From: UBA4312 sp040266995
GTDB lineage: Bacteria > Bacillota_I > Bacilli_A > Erysipelotrichales > Erysipelotrichaceae
Length of the DNA: 64,000 nt
Reading direction: 5' to 3'
NCBI GenBank assembly: GCA_040266995.1
Contig: JAWRHV010000014.1
Coordinates: forward strand, 1-64,000
Part shown: one piece after another, positions 51,638-59,506 of the stretch
Layout of the letters: each line of letters starts with the position of its first letter
How positions within the stretch are numbered: the stretch's first letter is position 1
Position numbers and translations under genes: made by a program
The notes under the pieces: generated by a model
The model's input: the letters and a program-made list of their open reading frames with translations, nothing else
Database searches by the model: none
What the model was told of the DNA's origin: nothing

Positions 51638-52484
51638 TGATATACCCTCCCTTTTGCTTCAATGTATCCAGATACGCTTTTAACGCAACCTTCCAGTCAC
51701 ATGGTTCCGGTACGCCATCCAAGCGTAACATCATATTATCCAAAACAGAGTACACCGGGCGGCAGTCATCAGCTTCTGAAATCGGAACGACCTCGATATC
51801 AGATCCCATATCTTTAACGATTTCACGGGCCAATTCATAACGTGAACAAGATCCCTTGCATACCGCATGATAGATTCCGTTCAGATCGTTTTCCACAAAT
51901 TCCATAACAACCTTTGCCAGCTCGGTCGCACTAGTTGGGCTGGAAAACTGATTGATGGAAGCACGGAACGGTACATTGTCTTTCACTGCACGCATCACCT
52001 GATCCACATAATCTTTTCCGGTGCCATAAACCCAGGAGCTTCTAAGAATCACAAAGTTGTTGGTCATGGAAAGAATGAACTGCTCTCCGGCCAGCTTTGA
52101 TTTTCCGTAGATCGTTCTTGGTTTGACATAATCAAATTCATTTAATGGTTCATTCTCTTTTCCCGAGAATACATCATCGGTCGACAGCTGGATCAACTTA
52201 CATGACATATAATTTGCTTCTGTCGCCAGATTTCGTGCTCCTAGTGAATTGACACGATAGGCTTCATCCGGATCATCCATACATTCTTGCAGATCAGTAA
52301 TAGCTGCACAATTGATGACGACATCCGGACGATTTCTTTGCATATACATCCTGACCTGTTCAGGGGACGCAACATCAACTTCTTCTTTCCCCGTCATAAA
52401 CAGTTCATATTTCCCTGTATTCATCAGTTTTTGTAAAGCCGTACCCAAATGGCCATAGGCTCCACATATCCAGATTTTCTTCAT
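51630..52484 (-). CDS. NAD-dependent sugar reductase, RfbD (dTDP-4-dehydrorhamnose reductase)-like
   Basis: A 284-residue short-chain dehydrogenase of the RfbD-like group. The nucleotide-binding start is ICGAYGHLGTALQKLM, the catalytic triad includes Ser (LIQLSTDDVFSG) and Tyr-x-x-x-Lys (YGKSK). RfbD makes dTDP-rhamnose, but rfbA, rfbB and rfbC are absent and the next genes are transporters, so the true substrate is unsure. It is first in an operon with the symporter and the binding protein. Upstream lies TTAACTTAACTTA (about 52509-52521), similar to the feo operator elements. Confidence 0.75.
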   Translation of the reverse strand: MKKIWICGAYGHLGTALQKLMNTGKYELFMTGKEEVDVASPEQVRMYMQRNRPDVVINCAAITDLQECMDDPDEAYRVNSLGARNLATEANYMSCKLIQLSTDDVFSGKENEPLNEFDYVKPRTIYGKSKLAGEQFILSMTNNFVILRSSWVYGTGKDYVDQVMRAVKDNVPFRASINQFSSPTSATELAKVVMEFVENDLNGIYHAVCKGSCSRYELAREIVKDMGSDIEVVPISEADDCRPVYSVLDNMMLRLDGVPEPCDWKVALKAYLDTLKQKGGYIIE

Positions 52485-52603
52485 ATAGCATTCTCCTCCT
52501 ATTAAAAATTAACTTAACTTATCTATTTCAGTTTCTCATGGTCTTATAAAAAACACAAATAATTCAACAGTCTTTCTCTATAATATCAATAAATATTCTG
52601 CTT

Positions 52604-53041
52604 CTATGATTCCGTATCTTCAGCCGGCACTGTACGAATCGTTATAGAACCATTCGTTTTATTCTTCCGGATCTCTACATTCAACATATAATCTCCTGGT
52701 TTCACTTCGTATTCCTCAGAACCGGATCGATTGACTGTCACCTCCAGCTCGGCATCCGCATCATCCATTTTATCCGTATCGGGATCCTCATCTGAATCTG
52801 ACGATCCAATCAATTCAATTTCAACTTCACCATTATCCATAGTAGATTCAAAGACCACTTTTTCGCCATTTCCAACTGTAAGTATTCCAGTCGTGCTCTC
52901 TATGTCCTCGGATGCATTCTCCATAACGATCTTCGCTTCCTTTTCATTTACTGCATCGACCATTAACGTGCCTCCTGTCTCTGTGCATCCAGTCAATGCC
53001 AGGGCAAAAGCTGTCACCAGCCATATCGTTTTTCTTTTCAT
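52604..53041 (-). CDS. Small acidic lipoprotein
   Basis: A 145-residue lipoprotein. The signal peptide RKTIWLVTAFALALTGCT has lipobox LTGC with lipidated Cys19. The mature part is beta-rich and highly acidic, with an Asp/Ser/Glu-rich stretch at about 80-95 (SSDSDEDPDTDKMDDADAE). It is anchored to the outer face of the membrane. It is transcribed alone, near the iron-uptake genes, but no link to iron is shown. Function unknown. Confidence 0.72.
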   Translation of the reverse strand: MKRKTIWLVTAFALALTGCTETGGTLMVDAVNEKEAKIVMENASEDIESTTGILTVGNGEKVVFESTMDNGEVEIELIGSSDSDEDPDTDKMDDADAELEVTVNRSGSEEYEVKPGDYMLNVEIRKNKTNGSITIRTVPAEDTES

Positions 53042-53092
53042 CCCAGATCCTCCTATTGTATTAAAAAATATTATCGTTAATCCTATTATAAC

Positions 53093-53124
53093 GAAAAAAA
53101 GCTTACTGACAAAATCAGTAAGCG
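53093..53124 (-). terminator. Intrinsic terminator of the feo operon
   Basis: A perfect 9-bp stem GCTTACTGA/TCAGTAAGC (53101-53123, 5-base loop) followed on the minus strand by seven T. Confidence 0.85.
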
Positions 53125-53129
53125 AATAA

Positions 53130-53306
53130 TCAAATTGTTTTCGGATGATCTTTTCGATAGCGTTCCACTAAGGACGGACCCTCTTTATGACTGCAAATTT
53201 TTCCACATTTGGCACACTCTTCCTGACAAGCCCCATGTTTTCTTACATAAGATACAGCCCCTATGAAACAAATCGCAAGAATAGCCGATACAAGAATGGT
53301 TGCCAT
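53130..53306 (-). CDS. FeoB-associated Cys-rich membrane protein
   Basis: A 58-residue protein that follows feoB by 11 bases. One N-terminal helix (ATILVSAILAICFIGAVSYV) is followed by a short cytoplasmic tail with four cysteines in the pattern C-x3-C-x2-C-x3-C (GACQEECAKCGKICSH), then a basic end. Its ATG at 53306 has AAAGGATAG upstream. Proteins of this type are regularly encoded beside feoB and probably interact with it or bind Fe2+. It is well supported by position and motif. Confidence 0.85.
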   Translation of the reverse strand: MATILVSAILAICFIGAVSYVRKHGACQEECAKCGKICSHKEGPSLVERYRKDHPKTI

Positions 53307-53317
53307 AACTATCCTTT

Positions 53318-55411
53318 CTAGGCTTTTTCCTTATAAGCCGGACGGAAAATAAAGTACAGAGCAGCTGCTAAGATAACCAATGCAGCAATTGTTCCGATTC
53401 CAAAGGAGCCACCATAGAACAGCCAATTTCCCAACTGATATATAACCAGGGACAAACAATAGCCCAAAGCCAGCTGGTAACCAATCGCAATCCAGCCCCA
53501 TTTTTTAGAGCCCATTTCACGCATTGTTGCGGCAATAGCTGCCACACACGGTGGGTCGAACAAATTCATGGTCATAAATGACAATGCTGCAATCGGTGTA
53601 AACAAGCTTGTGATGCCTTTGCTGCCAGCTAACATCGCAACGGTGGAAGCTGCCGTTTCCTTGGCCATTTCTGCCGTAACAACGGCCACAGCTCCCTGCC
53701 ATGTGCCAAAGCCAAGCGGAGCAAAGATCCACGCAAATAAATGACCAATGGAAGCCAGAATGCTTTGATCCAGTTCGGTTTCCGGATCCAGCAGCTGGAA
53801 GCTCCAACTGAAGCTCTGCAGGAACCAAACGACTACACAGATCGCAAAAATAATGGTTCCGGCTTTAATAATGAAGTGTTTGCCACGTTCCCATACACGA
53901 ATCGCCACATTTCGTAAGCTTGGCATGTGGTACGCCGGCAGCTCCATCACAAACGGCGCCGGATCTCCCGCAAATAATCGCGTTTTCTTAAGGGCTATAC
54001 CAGATAAGATGATAATCGCAAAGCTTAAGATCCACATGCCCCAGGCAACCCATACATTTCCATGGAAGAATGCACTGGTGATCATCGCAATGATCTCGGT
54101 CTTGGCCGCGCATGGAATAAACGTACATAACAGGATCGTCATACGACGGTCTTTTTCATTTTCGATCGTACGTGTTCCCATAACCGCCGGTACACCACAT
54201 CCTGTACCGATCAGGATCGGAATGAAGCTCTTTCCTGATAAACCAAAACGACGGAAGATACGGTCCAGGATAAAAGCGATACGGGACATATATCCACAAT
54301 CCTCTAAAATTGCCAGGAATAAGAATACCAACAGAATCTGTGGTACAAAACCTAATACCGTACCAACACCACCGATGATACCATCGACAATCAAACTTGT
54401 CAGCCATCCGGCCAGTCCGATATTTTCACAGAAAGAGGTAACAGCTGTCGGTACGATTTCTCCGAAGAGGACATCGTTGGTCCAGTCTGTCATCCATGTT
54501 CCCACTGTCGATACGGAAATATAGTACATCAACCAGATAATTGCCAGGAAGATCGGCAAAGCCAGGATCCGGTTGGTAACGATCTTATCGATCTTATCAG
54601 AAGTGGATAGCTCTGTCTTCGCACGGCCTTTTACCACGCTGGCATCCACAATTCTTGAAATATATTCGTAACGTTGTCCGGTGATAATACTTTCCGAATC
54701 ATCATCCATTTCTTTCTCACAGTCAACGATATGTGTTTCCACATGATCCAGAATTTCTTTGGACAAGCCCATTTCAGCAATCGCCTTTTCATCTCTTTCA
54801 AAGACCTTGACCGCAAACCAGCGCAGTCCCTTCATACCCACGGTGTTTTCAATCGATTCTTCAATGTGGGCAATGGCATGTTCCACCGACCCGGTAAATA
54901 CGTGTGGGTTCTGTTGGTTCGGTCTTCCGGCTTTCGCCAGTTCCATGGCTACTTCAGCTGCCTGCTGTGAACCTTCCCCTTTTAAAGCGCTGATTTCGAT
55001 TACTTTGCATCCCAAAGCCTGTTCCAGCTTTGGCACATCAATTGTGTCACCATTTTTACGAACAAGGTCGATCATATTGACGGCGACAACCATGGGAATA
55101 TCCAGTTCCAACAACTGGGTTGTCAGATACAGGTTACGCTCAATATTGGTTCCATCCACAATATTGATGATCGCATCCGGTTGTTCATTCACCAGATACT
55201 GACGTGCCACTACTTCTTCCAGACTATACGGAGACAAGGAATAAATACCCGGTAAATCCTGGATAATGACCTCTTTATTTCCTTTTAATCTTCCATCTTT
55301 CTTTTCAACCGTAACACCCGGCCAGTTTCCTACATATTGGGAACTGCCTGTCAGCGCATTGAACAGCGTTGTCTTTCCACTGTTCGGATTTCCCGCTAAA
55401 GCGATTTTCAT
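53318..55411 (-). CDS. feoB: Ferrous iron transporter FeoB
   Basis: A 697-residue Fe2+ transporter. The cytoplasmic G domain has Walker-type G1 GNPNSGKTT (7-15), switch region NWPGVTVEKKDG, G3 DLPGIYSLSPYS, and G4 VNMID. The membrane part holds the conserved GCGVPAVMGTRTIENEKDRR and PCAAKTEIIAM motifs, with cysteines used in iron transfer. It is the main ferrous iron gate in anaerobes. It is encoded after two FeoA genes and before the Cys-rich small protein. ATG at 55411 follows AAGGGAAGG. Confidence 0.96.
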   Translation of the reverse strand: MKIALAGNPNSGKTTLFNALTGSSQYVGNWPGVTVEKKDGRLKGNKEVIIQDLPGIYSLSPYSLEEVVARQYLVNEQPDAIINIVDGTNIERNLYLTTQLLELDIPMVVAVNMIDLVRKNGDTIDVPKLEQALGCKVIEISALKGEGSQQAAEVAMELAKAGRPNQQNPHVFTGSVEHAIAHIEESIENTVGMKGLRWFAVKVFERDEKAIAEMGLSKEILDHVETHIVDCEKEMDDDSESIITGQRYEYISRIVDASVVKGRAKTELSTSDKIDKIVTNRILALPIFLAIIWLMYYISVSTVGTWMTDWTNDVLFGEIVPTAVTSFCENIGLAGWLTSLIVDGIIGGVGTVLGFVPQILLVFLFLAILEDCGYMSRIAFILDRIFRRFGLSGKSFIPILIGTGCGVPAVMGTRTIENEKDRRMTILLCTFIPCAAKTEIIAMITSAFFHGNVWVAWGMWILSFAIIILSGIALKKTRLFAGDPAPFVMELPAYHMPSLRNVAIRVWERGKHFIIKAGTIIFAICVVVWFLQSFSWSFQLLDPETELDQSILASIGHLFAWIFAPLGFGTWQGAVAVVTAEMAKETAASTVAMLAGSKGITSLFTPIAALSFMTMNLFDPPCVAAIAATMREMGSKKWGWIAIGYQLALGYCLSLVIYQLGNWLFYGGSFGIGTIAALVILAAALYFIFRPAYKEKA

Positions 55412-55432
55412 ATACTTCTTCCTTCCCTTTAC

Positions 55433-55651
55433 TTATTCCACTTCAATAAATTCTGCATCGGCTTTCCGGATCGATAATTCATATCCTCTTACCGTCAATT
55501 CAATCGGATCGCCTAATGGAGCAACCTTACGAACAGTAATTTCGACTCCTTTAGTGATCCCCATATCCATGATGCGTCGCTTCGTCGCTCCGACACCTGT
55601 CAATTTTTTTACTTTGACTGTACTTCCTACACTCGCTTCTCTTAATGTCAT
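55433..55651 (-). CDS. feoA: FeoA domain protein (second copy)
   Basis: A 72-residue SH3-like FeoA protein (TLREASVGSTVKVKKLTGVGATKRRIMDMGITKGVEI). FeoA stimulates or supports FeoB in the cytoplasm. It lies 21 bases before feoB, with AGGAGGAAGG as ribosome site, and 11 bases after the other FeoA. Two copies in tandem are common in Firmicutes and may have different partners. Confidence 0.93.
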   Translation of the reverse strand: MTLREASVGSTVKVKKLTGVGATKRRIMDMGITKGVEITVRKVAPLGDPIELTVRGYELSIRKADAEFIEVE

Positions 55652-55662
55652 ATTCCTTCCTC

Positions 55663-55872
55663 CTATACCATTATGCGTTGTGCTAGGGATCGGTCCAAGG
55701 CCAGACGTACCCCTTTGACCTCCACGATTAGATTGCCGTCTACCTTTTGGATGACCTTCAATTCGGCTCCTTCCACAAATCCCAGATTTGCCAGATGATT
55801 ACGAACATCATCTTTTCCTGTAATCCGTTTTACGCAATAAAGCGTATTTACTTCCGCAAAAATGATTGGCAT
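55663..55872 (-). CDS. feoA: FeoA domain protein (first copy)
   Basis: A 69-residue FeoA protein (VKRITGKDDVRNHLANLGFVEGAELKVIQKVDGNLIVEVKGVRLALD). It is the first gene of the feo operon, with TAGGAGGT before its ATG. It differs clearly from the second copy. Just upstream lie the promoter and the tandem repeats described at 55891. Confidence 0.92.
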   Translation of the reverse strand: MPIIFAEVNTLYCVKRITGKDDVRNHLANLGFVEGAELKVIQKVDGNLIVEVKGVRLALDRSLAQRIMV

Positions 55873-55890
55873 ACGACCTCCTATAAGTTT

Positions 55891-55938
55891 TAGTTAACTT
55901 TATTAGCTAGTTCTAACATAGTTAATTTTAGTTAATTG
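55891..55938 (-). promoter_or_regulatory. Three TAGTTAA repeats, candidate metalloregulator operator
   Basis: TAGTTAACTT (55891), TAGTTAATTT (55919) and TAGTTAATTG (55929) lie upstream of feoA. The last two are 10 bases apart, one helical turn, and cover the -10 and spacer of the feo promoter. The pattern fits DtxR/IdeR-like or similar iron regulators, but the exact protein is not in this window. Confidence 0.5.
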
Positions 55939-55952
55939 TAGAGGATTGTCAA
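55925..55952 (-). promoter_or_regulatory. feo operon promoter
   Basis: On the minus strand TTGACA (55952-55947), 16 bases, TAAAAT (55930-55925). It lies under the tandem TAGTTAA repeats. Confidence 0.6.
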
Positions 55953-55961
55953 CCAAAAAAA

Positions 55962-55989
55962 TTGATTTCATTCTATTTTGATTTATAAT
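55962..55989 (+). promoter_or_regulatory. Promoter of the HMA protein gene
   Basis: TTGATT (55962-55967), 16 bases, TATAAT (55984-55989). It is back to back with the feo promoter, so both could share regulation. Confidence 0.6.
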
Positions 55990-56029
55990 TAATGCGATAA
56001 GTTATATATAATTAACAAGGAGAGAATAT

Positions 56030-56383
56030 ATGATAAATGTTATTGTCATCATAGTGATTGCTGTCGGTGTACTCTATGGGATCAAGAAAATGCGTAAGGA
56101 TGCCACCGAAGGGTGTTGTTCCCCTGTGGAAACCGTAAAAAAGACAAAAGTCGAAGATACAGACCTTTCCCATTATCCTTATTCCCAAAGCTTTATAGTA
56201 GAAGATATGCACTGTTCCAATTGTAAGACACGGATAGAAAACGCCATAGCTTCACAAGACGGTTGTATTGCTCACGCAGACCTGAATACGAAGAAAGTGA
56301 CCATTTGGACCAAAGAAGAAAAAGAACCAACTCAACTTAAGGCATGGATCGCCAGAGCTGGCTACACCCCAAAAGATGCATAA
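56030..56383 (+). CDS. Membrane-anchored heavy-metal-associated (HMA) protein
   Basis: A 117-residue protein. Residues 2-18 form one membrane helix (INVIVIIVIAVGVLYGI), followed by a basic stretch and GCCSP (two cysteines), then an HMA domain with the metal motif MHCSNCKTRIENA and the rest of the ferredoxin-like fold to the end. It looks like an inner-face metal chaperone tethered to the membrane. It is divergent from the feo operon, with promoters back to back. The metal may be copper by family, but iron-related use is possible. ATG follows AAGGAGAG. Confidence 0.8.
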   Translation: MINVIVIIVIAVGVLYGIKKMRKDATEGCCSPVETVKKTKVEDTDLSHYPYSQSFIVEDMHCSNCKTRIENAIASQDGCIAHADLNTKKVTIWTKEEKEPTQLKAWIARAGYTPKDA

Positions 56384-56420
56384 AAATACCTGGAATTCCA
56401 TTGAATTCCAGGTATCTTTT
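56384..56420. terminator. Bidirectional intrinsic terminator
   Basis: A perfect 13-bp stem ATACCTGGAATTC/GAATTCCAGGTAT (56386-56415, 4-base loop) between convergent genes, with A-rich and T-rich flanks. Confidence 0.92.
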
Positions 56421-56424
56421 GGTT

Positions 56425-58350
56425 TTATAATGCTAAGGCTGCGGCCAGTCCGGCTTCTGTCGCTTTATTGGCAGTGCCCGCTTGTTTGGCATCTCCGATC
56501 ACGGTAACATGATCGCATACTTCCCTTGCCGCCTGTTCCAACGGATTATAAGAACGGACACCCATCGCTAACACAATGGTATCAAATCCGGTCAGCGTAT
56601 GCGCTTGTCCCTGCTGCTCATATACACAGCCATCCGCTGTAAATCGGCGGACTGTCGCATTGACGATCTTTGCTATCTGACGGTCAGCCAGACGTGGCAT
56701 CAAGAACGCTCTTGGAATCATAGCTTCATCCAGAGCAATATCCGGACGCATCTCCAGGATCGTTACAGCTCGGTTCTGTTCTCCCATGAAATCCGCTGTT
56801 TCTACGCCTGTCATGCCTCCGCCGATGACCAGCACGTTGGCTCCCGGTATAGCTTTTCCATCCAGTACGTCAACAGCATCTATCACATTGGCTCCGTCAA
56901 TACCAGGAATCTTCGGATGTGCCGGGATCCCGCCTGTAGCCAGAATGATCGCGTCCGCTTTGAATGTCTTTAAGAAATCTTCATCTACTTCTGTATGTAA
57001 CATGTATTTCACACCATACTTTTTCCCCATCGTCAGATAGTATTTAATAGCTGTCGCAATGTCCTGCTTGGTTGGTGGGATCGAAGCCAGCCGGAACTGG
57101 CCACCAAAATGATCTGCTTTTTCGGCGACCGTCACATCGTGTCCTTTTTTAGCCGCAATCCAGGCAGCTTCCAGACCTGCAGGTCCACTGCCGACCACCA
57201 ATACTTTTTTCTTTTCCTTTGCCGGCCCGAGGTCATATTCAAACTCATGCCCCGTCGTCGGGCTTACCAGACAGGAACAAGCATCACCGACAAAAATATA
57301 ACCAATACAAGACTGGGTACAGCCGATACATGGTGCAATTTCGTCTGTCTTTCCGGCAATGACCTTATTCGGTAATTCCGGATCTGCCAGGGAAGCTCGT
57401 CCAAAGGAAATGAAATCGGCACAACCGTTTAATAATGCTCCTTCTGCTTCAAACGGCGTATACCGTCCGACCGAAATGACCGGGATAGATACAGCCTCCT
57501 TTATCACCTTTGTCGGAAATTGGTTAAATCCGTGTGGCATTTCTCCGGAAGCACTCATATACTGCATACTGGCATATGTCATAATGGAAATATGCAGCGC
57601 GTCCACGCCCTCTTCTTCTGCCATACGGGCAACGTTTACAGATTCCTCCAGCGTCCGACCGCCATGAACCTTCTCATCATAGCCAAAACGGAATGTCATC
57701 ACATAATCATCGTTCGTCTTTTTTCGAATATTTCTGAATATTTCTCTTGGAAATTTCATTCGCCCTTCAAAATCTCCACCAAATTCATCATATCGTTTAT
57801 TCGCATGCGGGGACATAAACTGGGCAATCAGATATCCATGGGCTCCATGCACTTCCACCCCGTCCGCACCGGCTTTTTCGGCTCTGGCGGCCGCATCTCC
57901 ATATTGTTCGATCACTTCCCAAACACGTTCATTGCTCATTTCATCCGGCATAGCTCCCATCACCGGACAAGGAATACGGCTCGGTGCTTCCGGCGTCATA
58001 TTATAAATTGTCGGAGGCGCCGTCTGACGTCCACAGTGATGCAGCTGCACTAATACTTTGCCACCGTTAGCATGGATGGCATCCATTAATCGTCTGAATC
58101 CTTCTACCTGATCATCTTTCCAAAGCCCTACCTGCCCGGCAATGGCTCGTCCTTTCGGATCGATGGCTGTTACCTCTATGATAATCAATCCGAATCCGCC
58201 ACGGGCTCTGGCTGCATAATACTGGATCATCCGATCGGTGACATATCCTTCATAATTTCCGAAATTCGTTCCCATCGGAGGAACGACAAATCGGTTTTTC
58301 AGATTCATGCGACCAATCGATCCAGGCTGCAGCAACTTTTGAAATTTCAT
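56425..58350 (-). CDS. Old yellow enzyme-type NADH:flavin oxidoreductase/enoate reductase
   Basis: A 641-residue fused flavoprotein in the 2,4-dienoyl-CoA reductase (FadH) layout. Residues 1-340 form an FMN TIM barrel (KNRFVVPPMGTNFG, VEVHGAHGYLIAQFMSPHANKRYDEFGGDFEGR), then a [4Fe-4S] site in CIGCTQSCIG with a further Cys in FVGDACSC, and a C-terminal FAD/NAD region (VLVVGSGPAGLEAAWIAAKKGHDV, VLVIGGGMTGVETADFMGE). Relatives reduce enoyl-CoA, bile-acid or other alpha,beta-unsaturated substrates; the sequence does not decide which. Transcribed alone. ATG follows AAAGGAG. Confidence 0.88.
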   Translation of the reverse strand: MKFQKLLQPGSIGRMNLKNRFVVPPMGTNFGNYEGYVTDRMIQYYAARARGGFGLIIIEVTAIDPKGRAIAGQVGLWKDDQVEGFRRLMDAIHANGGKVLVQLHHCGRQTAPPTIYNMTPEAPSRIPCPVMGAMPDEMSNERVWEVIEQYGDAAARAEKAGADGVEVHGAHGYLIAQFMSPHANKRYDEFGGDFEGRMKFPREIFRNIRKKTNDDYVMTFRFGYDEKVHGGRTLEESVNVARMAEEEGVDALHISIMTYASMQYMSASGEMPHGFNQFPTKVIKEAVSIPVISVGRYTPFEAEGALLNGCADFISFGRASLADPELPNKVIAGKTDEIAPCIGCTQSCIGYIFVGDACSCLVSPTTGHEFEYDLGPAKEKKKVLVVGSGPAGLEAAWIAAKKGHDVTVAEKADHFGGQFRLASIPPTKQDIATAIKYYLTMGKKYGVKYMLHTEVDEDFLKTFKADAIILATGGIPAHPKIPGIDGANVIDAVDVLDGKAIPGANVLVIGGGMTGVETADFMGEQNRAVTILEMRPDIALDEAMIPRAFLMPRLADRQIAKIVNATVRRFTADGCVYEQQGQAHTLTGFDTIVLAMGVRSYNPLEQAAREVCDHVTVIGDAKQAGTANKATEAGLAAALAL

Positions 58351-58555
58351 TTTGTTCTCCTTTCCTGGAATATATCCTTCTATTTAATTTCATCTTACAT
58401 ATCCTTGAATCTCTACGTCAATATCAGCGAAGAATCCTGTCTAGAAATCGACATTCTCATTCACAATCGCTGATAATAAAAGGATGTATAAATCGGAATA
58501 CCCTTATTGTCTATCCGAGAAAATGGAATGCCCATATTCTCCATTTTTAAAAAAA

Positions 58556-58582
58556 TTAGCACTTAGGGGTTGACACTGCTAA
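58556..58582 (+). promoter_or_regulatory. CIRCE element 1 (HrcA binding site)
   Basis: TTAGCACTT, 9 bases, CACTGCTAA. It matches the CIRCE consensus (TTAGCACTC-N9-GAGTGCTAA) at 15 of 18 arm positions and overlaps the -35 element of the hsp20 promoter. Confidence 0.8.
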
Positions 58583-58597
58583 TAAATGCGATATAAT
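58570..58597 (+). promoter_or_regulatory. hsp20 promoter
   Basis: TTGACA (58570-58575), 16 bases, TATAAT (58592-58597): perfect hexamers, a strong housekeeping sigma promoter held down by HrcA. Confidence 0.88.
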
Positions 58598-58598
58598 G

Positions 58599-58625
58599 TT
58601 AGCAGTTAGAAAGATAGAGTGCTAA
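58599..58625 (+). promoter_or_regulatory. CIRCE element 2 (HrcA binding site)
   Basis: TTAGCAGTT, 9 bases, GAGTGCTAA. The right arm is perfect and the left arm matches 7 of 9. It covers the start of transcription, just upstream of the ribosome site AGGAGG. Confidence 0.85.
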
Positions 58626-58644
58626 CTAACAGGAGGTGTCAAAC

Positions 58645-59052
58645 ATGAAACAGTATCCAGGATTTGCTCATCTATTTGATGATTTCTTTAACAGTAACTT
58701 CGGTGTTTCTCAGGCAGGCCTGTTAAAGACCGATATTCGTGAAGTAAATGGGAACTATGAGCTTAATATGGAAGTTCCGGGCTTTAAGAAAGAAGATATC
58801 CAAATTGAATTGTCTCAAGGATATCTGAATATCAAAGCGTCACGGACCAATACGGAAGAAGAAAAAGATGAGAATGGAAAACTGATCCGGCAGGAACGTT
58901 ATTCCGGCAGTTGTTCAAGAAGCTTCTATATCGGCGATGGATATAAAGAAGAAGATATCAAAGCTTCTTTCAACAATGGAGAATTGATTATTACACTACC
59001 GACAGAAGCCAGAAAAATTGAAGACACAAAAAAGATGATTTCAATCGAATAA
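58645..59052 (+). CDS. Hsp20/alpha-crystallin family small heat-shock protein (copy 1)
   Basis: A 135-residue small heat-shock protein that binds unfolding proteins in the cytoplasm. The alpha-crystallin domain runs from about 35 to 130 (KTDIREVNGNYELNMEVPGFKKEDIQIELSQGYL), with the G-x-L motif present as NGELIITLP. AGGAGG lies 8 bases before the ATG at 58645; a GTG at 58636 is in frame but too close to that site. It is the first gene of a two-gene heat-shock operon controlled by two CIRCE elements. Confidence 0.93.
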   Translation: MKQYPGFAHLFDDFFNSNFGVSQAGLLKTDIREVNGNYELNMEVPGFKKEDIQIELSQGYLNIKASRTNTEEEKDENGKLIRQERYSGSCSRSFYIGDGYKEEDIKASFNNGELIITLPTEARKIEDTKKMISIE

Positions 59053-59065
59053 GGAGGAATATATT

Positions 59066-59473
59066 ATGAAATACTATCCAGGATTTGGACGTTTGTTCGA
59101 TGATTTTTTCAATGACAGCTTTACAAGCCAGTCAACCGGTTTATTAAAAACCGATATCCGTGAAAAAGACGGAAGCTATCAGTTAAGCATGGAAGTGCCA
59201 GGCTGCAACAAGGAAGACATTCAGATTGAATTGTCCCAAGGGTATTTGAAAGTGACCGCGACACGGAACACAAACAAAGAAGAGAAGGACGAAAGCGGAC
59301 GCATGATCCGTCAGGAACGTTATTCCGGCAGTGCATCCAGAAGCTTCTATGTAGGCGATGGATACAAGGAAGAGGATATCAAAGCTCGTTTTGAAAACGG
59401 TGAATTGTTTATCACCTTACCTACCGAAGCGCGTAAGATCGAAGAAACAAAGAAAGTTATTTCCATTGAATAA
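59066..59473 (+). CDS. Hsp20/alpha-crystallin family small heat-shock protein (copy 2)
   Basis: A 135-residue close paralog of the previous gene, with nearly the same domain (LKTDIREKDGSYQLSMEVPGCNKEDIQIELSQGYLKV) and end (LPTEARKIEETKKVISIE). The short gap of 13 bases, holding AAGGAGGAA, shows co-transcription. The two proteins differ most in the first 25 residues and in surface charges, so they may form mixed oligomers. The pair arose by tandem duplication. Confidence 0.93.
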   Translation: MKYYPGFGRLFDDFFNDSFTSQSTGLLKTDIREKDGSYQLSMEVPGCNKEDIQIELSQGYLKVTATRNTNKEEKDESGRMIRQERYSGSASRSFYVGDGYKEEDIKARFENGELFITLPTEARKIEETKKVISIE

Positions 59474-59475
59474 GA

Positions 59476-59506
59476 CAAAAGGGAGACCGATGGTCTCCCC
59501 TTTTTA
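59476..59506. terminator. Intrinsic terminator of the hsp20 operon
   Basis: An 8-bp stem GGGAGACC/GGTCTCCC (59481-59499, 3-base loop) followed by five T; A residues on the left allow it to serve the convergent CoA-transferase gene too. Confidence 0.85.

Noticed and set aside
53853..54524. Plus-strand open frame of 223 codons over feoB
   Set aside because: Antisense to the feoB membrane domain; no ribosome site and no domain.
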